64,000 nt of DNA from Marinoscillum luteum. GTDB lineage: Bacteria; Bacteroidota; Bacteroidia; Cytophagales; Cyclobacteriaceae. Under the pieces are notes generated by a model. The model was not told the origin of the DNA. It ran no database searches and saw nothing but the letters and a program-made list of their open reading frames with translations. The stretch spans positions 186,001-250,000 of the forward strand of contig NZ_JBIPKE010000015.1 of assembly GCF_044005705.1 (NCBI RefSeq), given 5' to 3'. A program made the translations under genes and the position numbers. Below, piece by piece: positions 42,658-52,015 of this stretch (positions are counted from its first letter, which is position 1; the number at the start of each line of letters is the position of its first letter).

Positions 42658-45603
42658 GTGGTGAACCAACGATTATGTATGCTTTTATGGGGGCTCATCT
42701 GTGGCCAGATCGCCTACGGCCAGATAGGAAATAAGGGTGTACCCAACATCCGCAATTTCACTTATGATGAATACCAGGCCGGTGCCCAAAACTGGAGCAT
42801 CCTTCAGGATGATCAGGGAAGGATGCTCTTCGGCAATAACTACGGCCTGCTGGAATACAATGGCAGAGACTGGAGTCTGATTACACAACCCACCAACAAG
42901 ACCGTAGTCTGGTCTATTTACAAAGGAAGGGACAGCACCATCTATATAGGAGCACAAAACGAGTTTGGCTACCTCAAAATCAACAATGCCGGTCAGAAAC
43001 GTTACATTTCCCTGCTCTCCAAGGTTCCTGAAGACTCAAGAGAGTTTAGCGACATCTGGGCCATTCTGGAGACATCCTCCGGCATTCACTTTCATGCCAG
43101 AGGTGCCGTCTATATCTACAAGGATGACACCATCAATGTGATAAAAACTCCAATGATTGACGGGTTTTCCAAGATTGGCGATTCTATTCTGGTGCAAGAT
43201 CGCTCATTTAACATTTATGTAGTAAAACCGACCGGACTCCGCAAGGTCATCAGCGGTGCAGATGTACAGGGCACCGTCCTCAGAATCTTTGACAATCATC
43301 ATGGCGGCCTGCAACTCGTGACCCAGCACCACGGCATTCTCACCTTTGAGAATGGTAAAATAGTGCCTGAAAAACACATCAGTAGCGCTTTCATGCAAGG
43401 GCACAAAATACAATGTCTGTACAAACTACGTAATGATTATCTGGCAGTGGGCACCGTGGGTGCCGGACTGCTGATACTAGATGATGCCTTCAGGCCTATC
43501 CAATGGCTCAACAAAAGCAACGGCCTGCAAAGCAACACCATTCTTGCCATCGGTTCTGATCATATCGGTAACCTGTGGGTGGCGACAGAAACGGGCATTG
43601 ATTATGTGCAAACCGCCATTCCTCTATATAAGATTGCAGACAATTACGAATTAGAAGGAACTGTTTCCTCCACGCTCATTCACAATGACAAACTGTATGT
43701 GGGCACCAATTCAGGGGTATTCTATACCGAATGGAACGACCAGGAAAACCCCCTCACACCAACCCTGCACTTCAAGCAGATCACGGGGCTGTCTGGTCAG
43801 GTATGGAACCTCCATCTCATCGACGGTCAGATATACGTATGTCAACATGAAGGGCTCTACCGAATTGAGGGCAGCTCTGCCATCAGAATTTTCGAAGGCA
43901 CAGGTGTTTGGAACCTTATACCCATTCGGGAAGGCAATCCAAAATACTATCTCCAGGGTGCCTATGATGGCATTCACCTATTTGAGCTCTCCGATGGTGA
44001 TTTCAGATACCTGCGGAAAATTGAGGGATTTGAAGAAACCAGCCGAATCATAGAGCTGGATGACAAAAACAACATCTGGATGGCCCACGGATACAAAGGC
44101 ATTTACAGGCTCCGGCTGGATCAAGCAATGAAGCGCTTCGCTGAGATGAAGCTTTACAAAAAGGAGCATGGGTTTCCTACAAGTCTCTTTGTCAATCTTT
44201 TCAAAGTCAAAAATCAGGTTTTGTTTGGTACCGAACGCGGTACCTATCAGTATGATTACGCCCTGGACTCGATGGTGGCAGATCCGCTATATACGCGCAT
44301 ATTGGGCAATACCCAGCATATCCGCCTATTGAAGGAGGATGACGGCAAGGTATGGTACATCAAAGGTCAGGACATGCATGACGAAATGGGAATCATTGAC
44401 TTTTACGACAATGAAAAATATGAAGTCACCAAGGCTCCCCTGCAGCATCTGCAAGGCCGTTTCAATCCGGGATTTGAAAACATCAACTCACTCAGCCAAA
44501 ATGCCGTCCTTTTTGGAACCAAGAATGGTATCGTTCTTTTTGATCGTACGGTAAATCGGAATTATGCCAAGCCCTACCTGGCTTCCATCACTGAAGTGCG
44601 CTGCGTAACCAATGACTCCCTCCTTTACGGACAACTACCCATCGATCAGCAAAAACCTATTTCTGATCATGTGGATCCTCCGCTACTCCGGTACGATCAA
44701 AATGCTATCCGGTTTTATTATGCCAGTGACTATTTTGAATCGCCCGATCAGACTTCCTATAGCTACTATCTGGAAGGTTTTGACAAGAGCTGGTTTACCG
44801 GTGAGCATGAACTATCGAAAACCTATACCAACCTTCCGGCTGGAGAGTACATCTTCAGAGTCAAAGCCACCAATGTCTATGGGTTTGAAAGCAAAGAGGC
44901 TCACTATTCGTTCAAAGTATTACCTCCCTGGTACCTGACCACCATGGCCAAAGTAGCCTACGTCATCACTTTTTTGCTGATAGGAGTCGGTTTGATGAAA
45001 CTCTACCGAAAGAGGATTGAAAACGCTCAAAACAAAGAACGGCTGGCACAAATGGATGTGCTTCAAAGAAATCGTGAAGAATACAATGCTGAGAAACTTC
45101 TCACAGAGCAGGAATTGATCACCCTTAAAAATGAAAAACTCGAGGCTGAAATTGCCATTTCCAGGTCAAAAATGGACGTGCTCAATGCTGAAATGGCCGC
45201 TTCTATCATGATGATTACTCAAAAAAACGGAGTGCTCATCAAAGTGCGTGAGGACCTGGAAAGCCTGCTCAAAAAAGCAAAGGACTCCAATAAGGAGTTG
45301 ATTCAGCGGGTGATCAAACACATCAACCAGGACATAGATACGGACCAGGATTGGCGCCAATTCAAAATTCACTTTGACAAAGTACACGAGGATTTCCTGG
45401 AGCGTCTCAAATGCCAGTTTCCTGACATCACTCCTAAAGACCTCCAGTTGGCAGCCTACCTCCGACTAAACCTTTCTTCAAAGGAAATAGCTTCGATGAT
45501 GAATATAACAATCCGTAGCATTGAGGGCTGCCGATATCGCCTGAGGAAGCATCTCAACCTCAGCAGCGAAACCAACCTCAGTGAATTCATCATCAAATTC
45601 TGA
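42658..45603 (+). CDS. Membrane regulator: Reg_prop propeller, Y_Y_Y, LuxR-type HTH (copy 1)
   Basis: A 981-aa protein with a signal peptide (about residues 1-22), a periplasmic two-component-regulator propeller (about 30-680, repeats such as 'DDQGRMLFGNNYGLLEYNG'), a triple-tyrosine domain (about 690-755, 'YSYYLEGFDKSW' and 'TYTNLPAGEYIFRVKA'), one membrane helix (about 760-780), a long cytoplasmic coiled coil, and a C-terminal LuxR-type HTH (about 920-981, 'LSSKEIASMMNITIRSIEGC'). It has no kinase or receiver domain, so ligand binding outside should act on DNA binding directly. Translation appears to begin at GTG 42658 or GTG 42661, because the nearest upstream ATG is out of frame. It lies just before the GH18-GH16-GH64 run and is paralogous to 56623. 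Confidence 0.88.
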   Translation: MVNQRLCMLLWGLICGQIAYGQIGNKGVPNIRNFTYDEYQAGAQNWSILQDDQGRMLFGNNYGLLEYNGRDWSLITQPTNKTVVWSIYKGRDSTIYIGAQNEFGYLKINNAGQKRYISLLSKVPEDSREFSDIWAILETSSGIHFHARGAVYIYKDDTINVIKTPMIDGFSKIGDSILVQDRSFNIYVVKPTGLRKVISGADVQGTVLRIFDNHHGGLQLVTQHHGILTFENGKIVPEKHISSAFMQGHKIQCLYKLRNDYLAVGTVGAGLLILDDAFRPIQWLNKSNGLQSNTILAIGSDHIGNLWVATETGIDYVQTAIPLYKIADNYELEGTVSSTLIHNDKLYVGTNSGVFYTEWNDQENPLTPTLHFKQITGLSGQVWNLHLIDGQIYVCQHEGLYRIEGSSAIRIFEGTGVWNLIPIREGNPKYYLQGAYDGIHLFELSDGDFRYLRKIEGFEETSRIIELDDKNNIWMAHGYKGIYRLRLDQAMKRFAEMKLYKKEHGFPTSLFVNLFKVKNQVLFGTERGTYQYDYALDSMVADPLYTRILGNTQHIRLLKEDDGKVWYIKGQDMHDEMGIIDFYDNEKYEVTKAPLQHLQGRFNPGFENINSLSQNAVLFGTKNGIVLFDRTVNRNYAKPYLASITEVRCVTNDSLLYGQLPIDQQKPISDHVDPPLLRYDQNAIRFYYASDYFESPDQTSYSYYLEGFDKSWFTGEHELSKTYTNLPAGEYIFRVKATNVYGFESKEAHYSFKVLPPWYLTTMAKVAYVITFLLIGVGLMKLYRKRIENAQNKERLAQMDVLQRNREEYNAEKLLTEQELITLKNEKLEAEIAISRSKMDVLNAEMAASIMMITQKNGVLIKVREDLESLLKKAKDSNKELIQRVIKHINQDIDTDQDWRQFKIHFDKVHEDFLERLKCQFPDITPKDLQLAAYLRLNLSSKEIASMMNITIRSIEGCRYRLRKHLNLSSETNLSEFIIKF

Positions 45604-46081
45604 CCAAACCAAGTATCGGATTACCCTTTCCAACTGCCCGAGTCACGTGGGTCAGTTAAATCACAAATAATTGATTACCAAATACTTACAACCTTAACAC
45701 CATAGGGGTACGTAATTTTTGCGTAGTATCGGGTATTTGTGTGAGGTTTTTGAGTGGTGGGTATTTTGGGATCAATTCAAAGTACTGCTAAACTGCAGTA
45801 CCCTTAACCAAAAAGTATCCAACAATGATGAAACACCTACTACCTTCTCCTATCTGGAGCAAAGTATCAATACTCCTGCTGCTGAAGAAATTTCCCTTTT
45901 CGCAGAAACCTGTTACGGTCCCGATCTACGGGACACAACCTTTAGATCACATTAGAACATAGCGGGATTTAACCACTCACCTTAATAGAAGACAGATAGG
46001 CGACTGCCACATAGGTTGACACTTGACCTGTGCGAAATCGCAACGCCTATCTAAGGCATTATACCAACCAAATTCAAACCT
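45604..46081 (+). promoter_or_regulatory. Upstream region of the chitinase/glucanase run with inverted repeats
   Basis: The 478-bp region before the GH18 gene should hold its promoter. Two perfect inverted repeats are visible: GTACTGC-6 nt-GCAGTAC (45782-45801) and GTCCCG-5 nt-CGGGAC (45918-45934). Either could be an operator for the LuxR-type regulator encoded just upstream, or a leader hairpin. A 45-codon frame (45825-45962, starting MMKHLLPSPIWSK) has a hydrophobic stretch but is not supported further. Nothing else was recognised. Confidence 0.4.
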
Positions 46082-47992
46082 ATGAAAACCAACTCAATCA
46101 AGTGGGGACACCAACCTCCCTCACCACAATCCATTATATGGAAACATATAACATTCCTACTCTTTCTTTTTGTCTTCATGTCCATGGCCACAGTCCACGC
46201 ACAGAAAATAGTGGGCTATACTCCGTCATGGCTCGGAAGTGCCAATGACATTGATTACGATAGACTCACTCACATTAACTATGCCTTTGCCCTACCCACA
46301 GCCTCGGGCGGTCTTCAGGCCATTGAAAATCCAGCCAAGCTTCAAAGCCTCGTAAGTCAGGGACATGCCAAAGGTGTGAAAGTCCTCATCGCCATAGGTG
46401 GCTGGGATCTGGGTGATGGTGGTGGCAATGACGGCCGATTTAATACCCTGGCGGCCTCAGCATCCTCCAGAAATAATTTCGTAAACAATGTGCTTAGTGT
46501 GATCAACCAGTACAACCTGGATGGAGCTGACATTGACTGGGAATTCCCAGAGCCCGTCAATGGTGCACCCGATAACAATTTCACCCTACTCATGGGACAG
46601 CTCTCTACTGCCCTTCACAACCAGGGGAAATTACTCACAGCAGCGGTAAATGGATCCGCCTGGGCTGCTGATGGCATCTCCAGCCAGGTATTCGGTTACG
46701 TGGACTTCCTCAACATCATGGCATATGATGGAGATGCGGGTGCCGGGCACTCCCCATATAGCTATGCTGAAAGTGCCCTCAATTACTACAAGGGCCGTGG
46801 CCTGCCTGCGGCAAAGGCAGTCATTGGAGTCCCCTTTTATGCCAGACCAAGCTGGAAGGGATACAACACCCTCATCGCCGAAGGAGCTGATCCTTATTCC
46901 GATTATTTTAATGGAGATTATTACAATGGCATCAATACCATAAAAGCAAAGACAGCCCTGGCCAAATCCCAGGGCGGCGGCATCATGATTTGGACTCTGG
47001 ATCACGATGTACAAGGACAATACGCTCTGCTCAAAGCCATCAAGGATGAAATGGGAACCACCGGAGGATCAGGGGTGGTCACACTCTTCCAGCACTGCGA
47101 TTATGGTGGTTACTCAGCCTCCCTCAACACTGGCAGTTACACTCTGGGGCAACTCCAGGCCCTCGGTGTAGCTAATGATGACATCTCCTCCTTACAGGTA
47201 CAAAATGGGTATCAGATCACTATGTATCAGCATGATAACTTCACCGGAAATGTATTGGTAAAAACCTCCAACGACAACTGCCTGGTCAATGAGGAATTCA
47301 ATGACGACATCAGCTCAGTCATCGTAGCGCAAGCTTCCTCGGGCTGGTCAGCAACCATAGAGGCAGAGAACTGGACGGTACAATCCGGCACACAGACCGA
47401 GGCCTGCGCTGAGGGTGGACAAAATGTCGGTTGGATAGATACTAACGATTGGATGGTTTGGGACATTAACCCACCGAGCAGTGGTACTTACACCGTGGAA
47501 TACCGCGTGGCCAGCCCCAACAGTAGCGGTATGATCCAACTCGAAAAGGCTGGTGGAAGTCCCGTATATGGCTCAAGGTCTGTCCCCAATACCGGTGGCT
47601 GGCAAAACTGGACTACCATATCTCACTCCATCAACCTCACAGCAGGACAGCAACAGATCGCCATTAAAGCACTCACAGGCGGATGGAACATCAACTGGCT
47701 CAAACTGACCAGCTCAAGTGGATCTCGCATTGCCCTGGAAAGCCAAAAGTCACACATTAATCATCCTGACCTAAGGATTTTCCCCAACCCTACATCTGAC
47801 TACTTGGAAGTGCAGGGCTCTGCAGATATGGGGCGCTATACCATTTATGATTTGAATGGAAAGACCGTTTCAAACGGTCACAACAGCCCCCAGGAGGATC
47901 ATAAGAAAATTGATGTACGGCAATTGAAGGCCGGGATCTACTTCATCAGCCACAGCAAATCAAAAAAGGTCCTACGATTTATCAAACAATAA
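46082..47992 (+). CDS. Secreted GH18 chitinase-like enzyme with beta/gamma-crystallin, CBM6 and T9SS domains
   Basis: A 636-aa enzyme. After an unusually long signal region (cleavage probably near 'SMATVHAQ', residue 40) comes a GH18 barrel at about 42-325 with the catalytic motif D147-G-A-D-I-D-W-E154 and 'VLIAIGGWDLGD'. Then come a beta/gamma-crystallin domain (331-418) with two NDDISS calcium-clamp motifs, a CBM6 (about 422-545, 'IEAENWTVQSGTQTEAC', 'GGWNINWLKLTSS'), and a T9SS sorting domain (about 565-636). It should cleave chitin or related GlcNAc polymers outside the cell. It lies 10 bp before the GH16 gene, so they are one operon. Confidence 0.92.
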   Translation: MKTNSIKWGHQPPSPQSIIWKHITFLLFLFVFMSMATVHAQKIVGYTPSWLGSANDIDYDRLTHINYAFALPTASGGLQAIENPAKLQSLVSQGHAKGVKVLIAIGGWDLGDGGGNDGRFNTLAASASSRNNFVNNVLSVINQYNLDGADIDWEFPEPVNGAPDNNFTLLMGQLSTALHNQGKLLTAAVNGSAWAADGISSQVFGYVDFLNIMAYDGDAGAGHSPYSYAESALNYYKGRGLPAAKAVIGVPFYARPSWKGYNTLIAEGADPYSDYFNGDYYNGINTIKAKTALAKSQGGGIMIWTLDHDVQGQYALLKAIKDEMGTTGGSGVVTLFQHCDYGGYSASLNTGSYTLGQLQALGVANDDISSLQVQNGYQITMYQHDNFTGNVLVKTSNDNCLVNEEFNDDISSVIVAQASSGWSATIEAENWTVQSGTQTEACAEGGQNVGWIDTNDWMVWDINPPSSGTYTVEYRVASPNSSGMIQLEKAGGSPVYGSRSVPNTGGWQNWTTISHSINLTAGQQQIAIKALTGGWNINWLKLTSSSGSRIALESQKSHINHPDLRIFPNPTSDYLEVQGSADMGRYTIYDLNGKTVSNGHNSPQEDHKKIDVRQLKAGIYFISHSKSKKVLRFIKQ

Positions 47993-48002
47993 ACCTATCA
48001 CC

Positions 48003-49724
48003 ATGAAAACCCTATTACACAACCAATCAATCAAAAACACCCTATTACTTGCCCTGGGGCTGTGTTCCTCCATATTCACTCAGGCTCAAAACTGGAACCT
48101 GGTGTGGGCAGATGAGTTTACCAATGGCATCGGGCCGGACTGGGTCTTTGAGACCGGTACCGGGTCTGGCGGCTGGGGCAACAACGAGCTTCAGTATTAC
48201 CGTCAGCAAAATGCCACTGTTGAAAACGGGCAACTTGTCATCACTGCGAAAAATGAGAGTTTCGGTGGTATGAACTATACCTCCGCCAGAATGAAAACAC
48301 AGGGACGAAAGTCCTGGAAGTACGGGAAAATTGAAGCTCGTATCGCTATGCCTTCTTTCCTGGGGGTATGGCCGGCCTTCTGGATGCTTGGCGACAACAT
48401 CACCTCAGTTGGTTGGCCATCTTGTGGCGAAATCGATGTAATGGAGCACGTCAACACAGAAGCCGCCACCCATGGCACCATCCACTGGCAGGACCACAAT
48501 AACAGTTATGCCAACTATAGTGGAAGCACCGGCACGAATGTAACTGCCTTCCATACTTACGCTGTGGAATGGGATGCCAACGCCATCAAGTGGTTTCTGG
48601 ATGGTAATTTATACCATGAAGCCAGCATTGCTGGTGGAGTGAACGGCACCTCAGAGTTTCACAACAACTTCTTCATCCTCCTCAATATGGCCATCGGCGG
48701 TAACTGGCCTGGGTTTAATGTGGACAATGGAGCCCTTCCTGCCAAAATGTATGTAGACTATGTACGGGTATACCAAAGTGGAGGTGGCAGCTCCAATGGC
48801 GTAGCCACCCTCTTCCAACACTGCGATTATGGTGGCTACTCAGCTTCGCTGAACCCTGGCAGTTATACCTTAGGACAACTTCAGGCGCTCGGAGTGTCCA
48901 ATGATGACATCTCATCCATCCAGATTCAGTCCGGCTATCAGCTGACGATGTATCAGCACAATAACTTCACCGGAAATTCTCTGGTAAAAACTTCCAATGA
49001 CAACTGCCTGGTCAATGAGGGTTTCAATGATAACATTAGCTCAGTCATCGTAGCACAAGCTTCCTCAGGCTGGTCTGCCACCATAGAAGCAGAGAACTGG
49101 ACCGTGCAATCCGGCACACAGACAGAAGCTTGTTCAGAAGGAGGACAAAATGTAGGCTGGATAGACACCAACGATTGGATGGTCTGGGATATTAACCCAC
49201 CGAGCAATGGTGCTTATACCGTGGAGTATCGGGTATCCAGCCCAAATAGCAATGGAATGATCCAGTTAGAAAAAGCAGGTGGAAGCCCTGTGTATGGTAC
49301 AAAATCTGTTCAGAATACTGGTGGCTGGCAAAACTGGACCACCGTAGCGCACACCATCAGCTTAAGCGGTGGCCAGCAACAGATCGCCATCAAAGCACTC
49401 ACCGGCGGATGGAACATCAACTGGTTTAAAATAACCAGCGCTGGCGGCAGCAGAGTGGTTTCGGAACCTTCAGTACCCGAACCCACCCCAGAAATCTCGT
49501 TGAGCATTTTCCCAAATCCTGCATCCAATCTATTGAATATCAAAGGACTCAAGGGTTTGGGCAACTATCAGATTTATGACCTAAGTGGCAAAACTGTCCT
49601 GGGGGGTATTTTGAGCAGTGAAGATGGCCTCTCCTCTACCATAGATGTGAGCTCGTTGAATACAGGCTCCTACTTTTTAGTGGAGTCATTGAGCAATACC
49701 AAAATGAGATTCATCAAAAAGTAA
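48003..49724 (+). CDS. Secreted GH16 beta-glucanase with beta/gamma-crystallin, CBM6 and T9SS domains
   Basis: A 573-aa enzyme: a signal peptide ending 'SSIFTQAQ', a GH16 domain at about 30-260 of laminarinase type with the catalytic motif E143-I-D-V-M-E148 in 'PSCGEIDVMEHV', then the same crystallin (about 265-350), CBM6 (about 355-478) and T9SS (about 500-573) tail as its neighbours. It probably hydrolyses beta-1,3-glucan (laminarin, curdlan or fungal glucan). The catalytic domain is nearly identical to that of the GH16 enzyme at 54799, indicating a local duplication. It is second in the operon with GH18 and GH64. Confidence 0.93.
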   Translation: MKTLLHNQSIKNTLLLALGLCSSIFTQAQNWNLVWADEFTNGIGPDWVFETGTGSGGWGNNELQYYRQQNATVENGQLVITAKNESFGGMNYTSARMKTQGRKSWKYGKIEARIAMPSFLGVWPAFWMLGDNITSVGWPSCGEIDVMEHVNTEAATHGTIHWQDHNNSYANYSGSTGTNVTAFHTYAVEWDANAIKWFLDGNLYHEASIAGGVNGTSEFHNNFFILLNMAIGGNWPGFNVDNGALPAKMYVDYVRVYQSGGGSSNGVATLFQHCDYGGYSASLNPGSYTLGQLQALGVSNDDISSIQIQSGYQLTMYQHNNFTGNSLVKTSNDNCLVNEGFNDNISSVIVAQASSGWSATIEAENWTVQSGTQTEACSEGGQNVGWIDTNDWMVWDINPPSNGAYTVEYRVSSPNSNGMIQLEKAGGSPVYGTKSVQNTGGWQNWTTVAHTISLSGGQQQIAIKALTGGWNINWFKITSAGGSRVVSEPSVPEPTPEISLSIFPNPASNLLNIKGLKGLGNYQIYDLSGKTVLGGILSSEDGLSSTIDVSSLNTGSYFLVESLSNTKMRFIKK

Positions 49725-49742
49725 TCAGCTATATCCAACCAA

Positions 49743-49762
49743 GGGCCGGAAAGTTCCGGCCC
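49743..49762 (+). other. Hairpin between GH16 and GH64 genes
   Basis: A perfect 9-bp inverted repeat (GGGCCGGAA-AG-TTCCGGCCC) lies in the 64-bp gap between the two genes. It lacks a U-run after the stem, so full termination is unlikely. It could stabilise the upstream mRNA, act as a processing site or lower expression of the GH64 gene relative to GH18 and GH16. Confidence 0.5.
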
Positions 49763-49788
49763 ATTCTTAACCATAAACCTTTACAATC

Positions 49789-51954
49789 ATGAAAACCAAA
49801 ATTTACCCGTCACATTGGATTCTCAAATTCTTTGTCGCAACGACCGTGATGCTCCTATGGAGCCTCACTACCTGGGCACAAACCCTTCCCTATCTTGTGG
49901 AAAATAATTCAGAATATCCGGACAATCAGGTATTTGTGGCCATCGTAGGAATCACAGATGGTCACGTCTGGGTGGACCCCGCCACTGGCCAGGTGCATCC
50001 CATGAGTCAATCCGACAACACCGTGCAGGGACCTGTGAACGGTGGGAACCAGGGACCCGGAGGCGACGGTAAATATGCCAACTGCTTTCGTCGACTGAGT
50101 GAAATCCCCAACCACACCATCAACATCCCAAAAATAGCCGGTTGTAGGATTATGATTTCCTTCGAAAGCCAGCTTTTTCTTTACTTCTTTGGTCACTCAG
50201 GAAACCCCAGCGGATACGCTGCACCTAACCTGGCAAATCCCACCGACCCCAATCAGGGCATTAAATTTGAGTTGGTTGAGTTAACCTTCAATGACTATGG
50301 ACTCTGGTGCAATACCTCACGTGTAGATTCCTATCAGTATCCGATGGGACTGGAAGTATGGGGCAATGGCTTTTACAAAAAAGTAGGCGAAAAGAAAACA
50401 CATGCACAGATCATCTCCCAATGGCAGAGCACTGCTCCTTCTGAGTTTCAGAGCCTTCTGAATGCTTCCGAAGGAACCATCCACTTTCCCACTAAGACAA
50501 GCACCTTCCCCACCAACTTTTTTCAATCATACATTGATGCCATCTGGTCTAAGTATTCCAGTCAGCAGCTGGTATTCAATTCGGGACAAGCAGGTGTATG
50601 GAGAGGTAGTGTCCAGGGAAACCAATTTGTTTTCACAAGAGATGGGGATGGCCAGGTAGCCACCATTCCTGGTAAACCCACTACGATTGAGGCCATGGAA
50701 GGCAGTGGTGTAATGGCCTCCGGAGCCCAGTGGGATCTGGTAGTACAGGCTCAGTTTGTAGCAGCCATCACCCGGCATGCCATAGACCTGAATGTCGGAT
50801 CCGGGGTACTGCAGGATTTTGGCAATATTTCCTCTTACTATCAAACCTGGCCATATAACTGGTATGCCAAATTCTGGCACCAAACAGACATTAGCGTGGA
50901 TGGGCAAACCTATGCGTTCGCCTATGATGACGTATTCGATCAGTCTGCAACCATTCATACTCCCAGCCCTACCAATATCAAGATTACTGTCGGGGGCTTC
51001 TATGGAACCACCAGTGGAGGTGGCGGTGTAGCCACGCTCTATCAGCATTGCGATTATGGTGGCTACTCAGCTTCCCTCAATGTGGGCAGCTATACCCTGG
51101 GACAGCTCCAGGCCCTTGGAGTCGCCAATGATGACATCTCCTCTCTGCAGCTACAAAGCGGCTACCAGATCACCATGTATCAGCATGACAACTTTGGTGG
51201 GAATGTATTGGTAAAAACCTCTAGTGATAACTGTCTGGTCAATGAGGGTTTCAATGATGACATCAGCTCTGTAGTGGTCGCTCAGGTTTCTTCGGGATGG
51301 TCCACGACCATAGAAGCCGAAAATACGGCTGTGCAGTCCGGCACCCAGACCGAAGCATGCGCCGAAGGAGGACTTAATGTCGGGTGGATAGATGCCAATG
51401 ATTGGATGGTTTGGGATGTGAACATCCCCTCCAATGGTCCTTATACCGTAGAATATCGGGTATCCAGCCCAAACAGCAACGGCATGATACAGTTAGAAAA
51501 AGCAGGTGGAAGCCCTGTGTATGGTACCAGGTCTGTTCCAAATACAGGTGGCTGGCAAAACTGGGAATCAGTTTCACACACCGTGAGTCTTACCGCTGGT
51601 CAGCAGCAAATTGCCATCAAAGCACTGGCTGGCGGCTGGAACATCAACTGGCTCAAAATCACCAGTGCCGGAGGGTCCAGAACAGCCACAGAAGTGGATA
51701 TAAAAACCGCAGTATCGACAGAAAAACTGATCGTTTATCCCAATCCTGTCCAGGATCTGCTCAGCCTCAAAGTACCTGGAAACGAAATCATACAGGCCGC
51801 TGTAATCCATGACCTCTCCGGAAAGCAAATGATCCAATGGGCTGAATATAAGGAGACATCACCTCTGGATGTATCTCAGTTGAAAGCAGGGCATTACCTA
51901 CTGAGTATCAAAACCTCCACAGGGTCCTATACCACCAGGATTATTAAAAAGTAA
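49789..51954 (+). CDS. Secreted GH64 beta-1,3-glucanase with beta/gamma-crystallin, CBM6 and T9SS domains
   Basis: A 721-aa enzyme: a signal peptide ending 'LTTWAQ', a GH64 domain at about 35-405 ('QVFVAIVGITDGHVWVDPAT', 'RIMISFESQLFLYFFG', 'FELVELTFNDYGLWCNTSRV', 'YNWYAKFWHQTDISVDGQTY'), a crystallin domain (about 410-498), CBM6 (about 502-625) and T9SS signal (about 650-721). GH64 enzymes release laminari-oligosaccharides, often pentaose, from beta-1,3-glucan. The tail is shared with the GH18 and GH16 proteins. It is the last gene of the run, with a terminator 19 bp downstream. Confidence 0.9.
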   Translation: MKTKIYPSHWILKFFVATTVMLLWSLTTWAQTLPYLVENNSEYPDNQVFVAIVGITDGHVWVDPATGQVHPMSQSDNTVQGPVNGGNQGPGGDGKYANCFRRLSEIPNHTINIPKIAGCRIMISFESQLFLYFFGHSGNPSGYAAPNLANPTDPNQGIKFELVELTFNDYGLWCNTSRVDSYQYPMGLEVWGNGFYKKVGEKKTHAQIISQWQSTAPSEFQSLLNASEGTIHFPTKTSTFPTNFFQSYIDAIWSKYSSQQLVFNSGQAGVWRGSVQGNQFVFTRDGDGQVATIPGKPTTIEAMEGSGVMASGAQWDLVVQAQFVAAITRHAIDLNVGSGVLQDFGNISSYYQTWPYNWYAKFWHQTDISVDGQTYAFAYDDVFDQSATIHTPSPTNIKITVGGFYGTTSGGGGVATLYQHCDYGGYSASLNVGSYTLGQLQALGVANDDISSLQLQSGYQITMYQHDNFGGNVLVKTSSDNCLVNEGFNDDISSVVVAQVSSGWSTTIEAENTAVQSGTQTEACAEGGLNVGWIDANDWMVWDVNIPSNGPYTVEYRVSSPNSNGMIQLEKAGGSPVYGTRSVPNTGGWQNWESVSHTVSLTAGQQQIAIKALAGGWNINWLKITSAGGSRTATEVDIKTAVSTEKLIVYPNPVQDLLSLKVPGNEIIQAAVIHDLSGKQMIQWAEYKETSPLDVSQLKAGHYLLSIKTSTGSYTTRIIKK

Positions 51955-51972
51955 ACATATAAAACAAAAAAA

Positions 51973-51993
51973 CCACAGGCTCCTGGCCTGTGG
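51973..51993. terminator. Bidirectional terminator
   Basis: The stem CCACAGGC-5 nt-GCCTGTGG, flanked by A-rich sequence on the left and TTTTT on the right, lies between the convergent GH64 gene (19 bp before) and the DUF5689 gene (23 bp after). The flanks allow it to end transcription from both sides. Confidence 0.85.
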
Positions 51994-52015
51994 TTTTTGC
52001 TATTGTATACTGCTC

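Noticed and set aside
45825..45962. 45-codon frame with a hydrophobic stretch before the GH18 gene
   Set aside because: It has no clear signal peptide or family, and includes a perfect inverted repeat more consistent with a leader.
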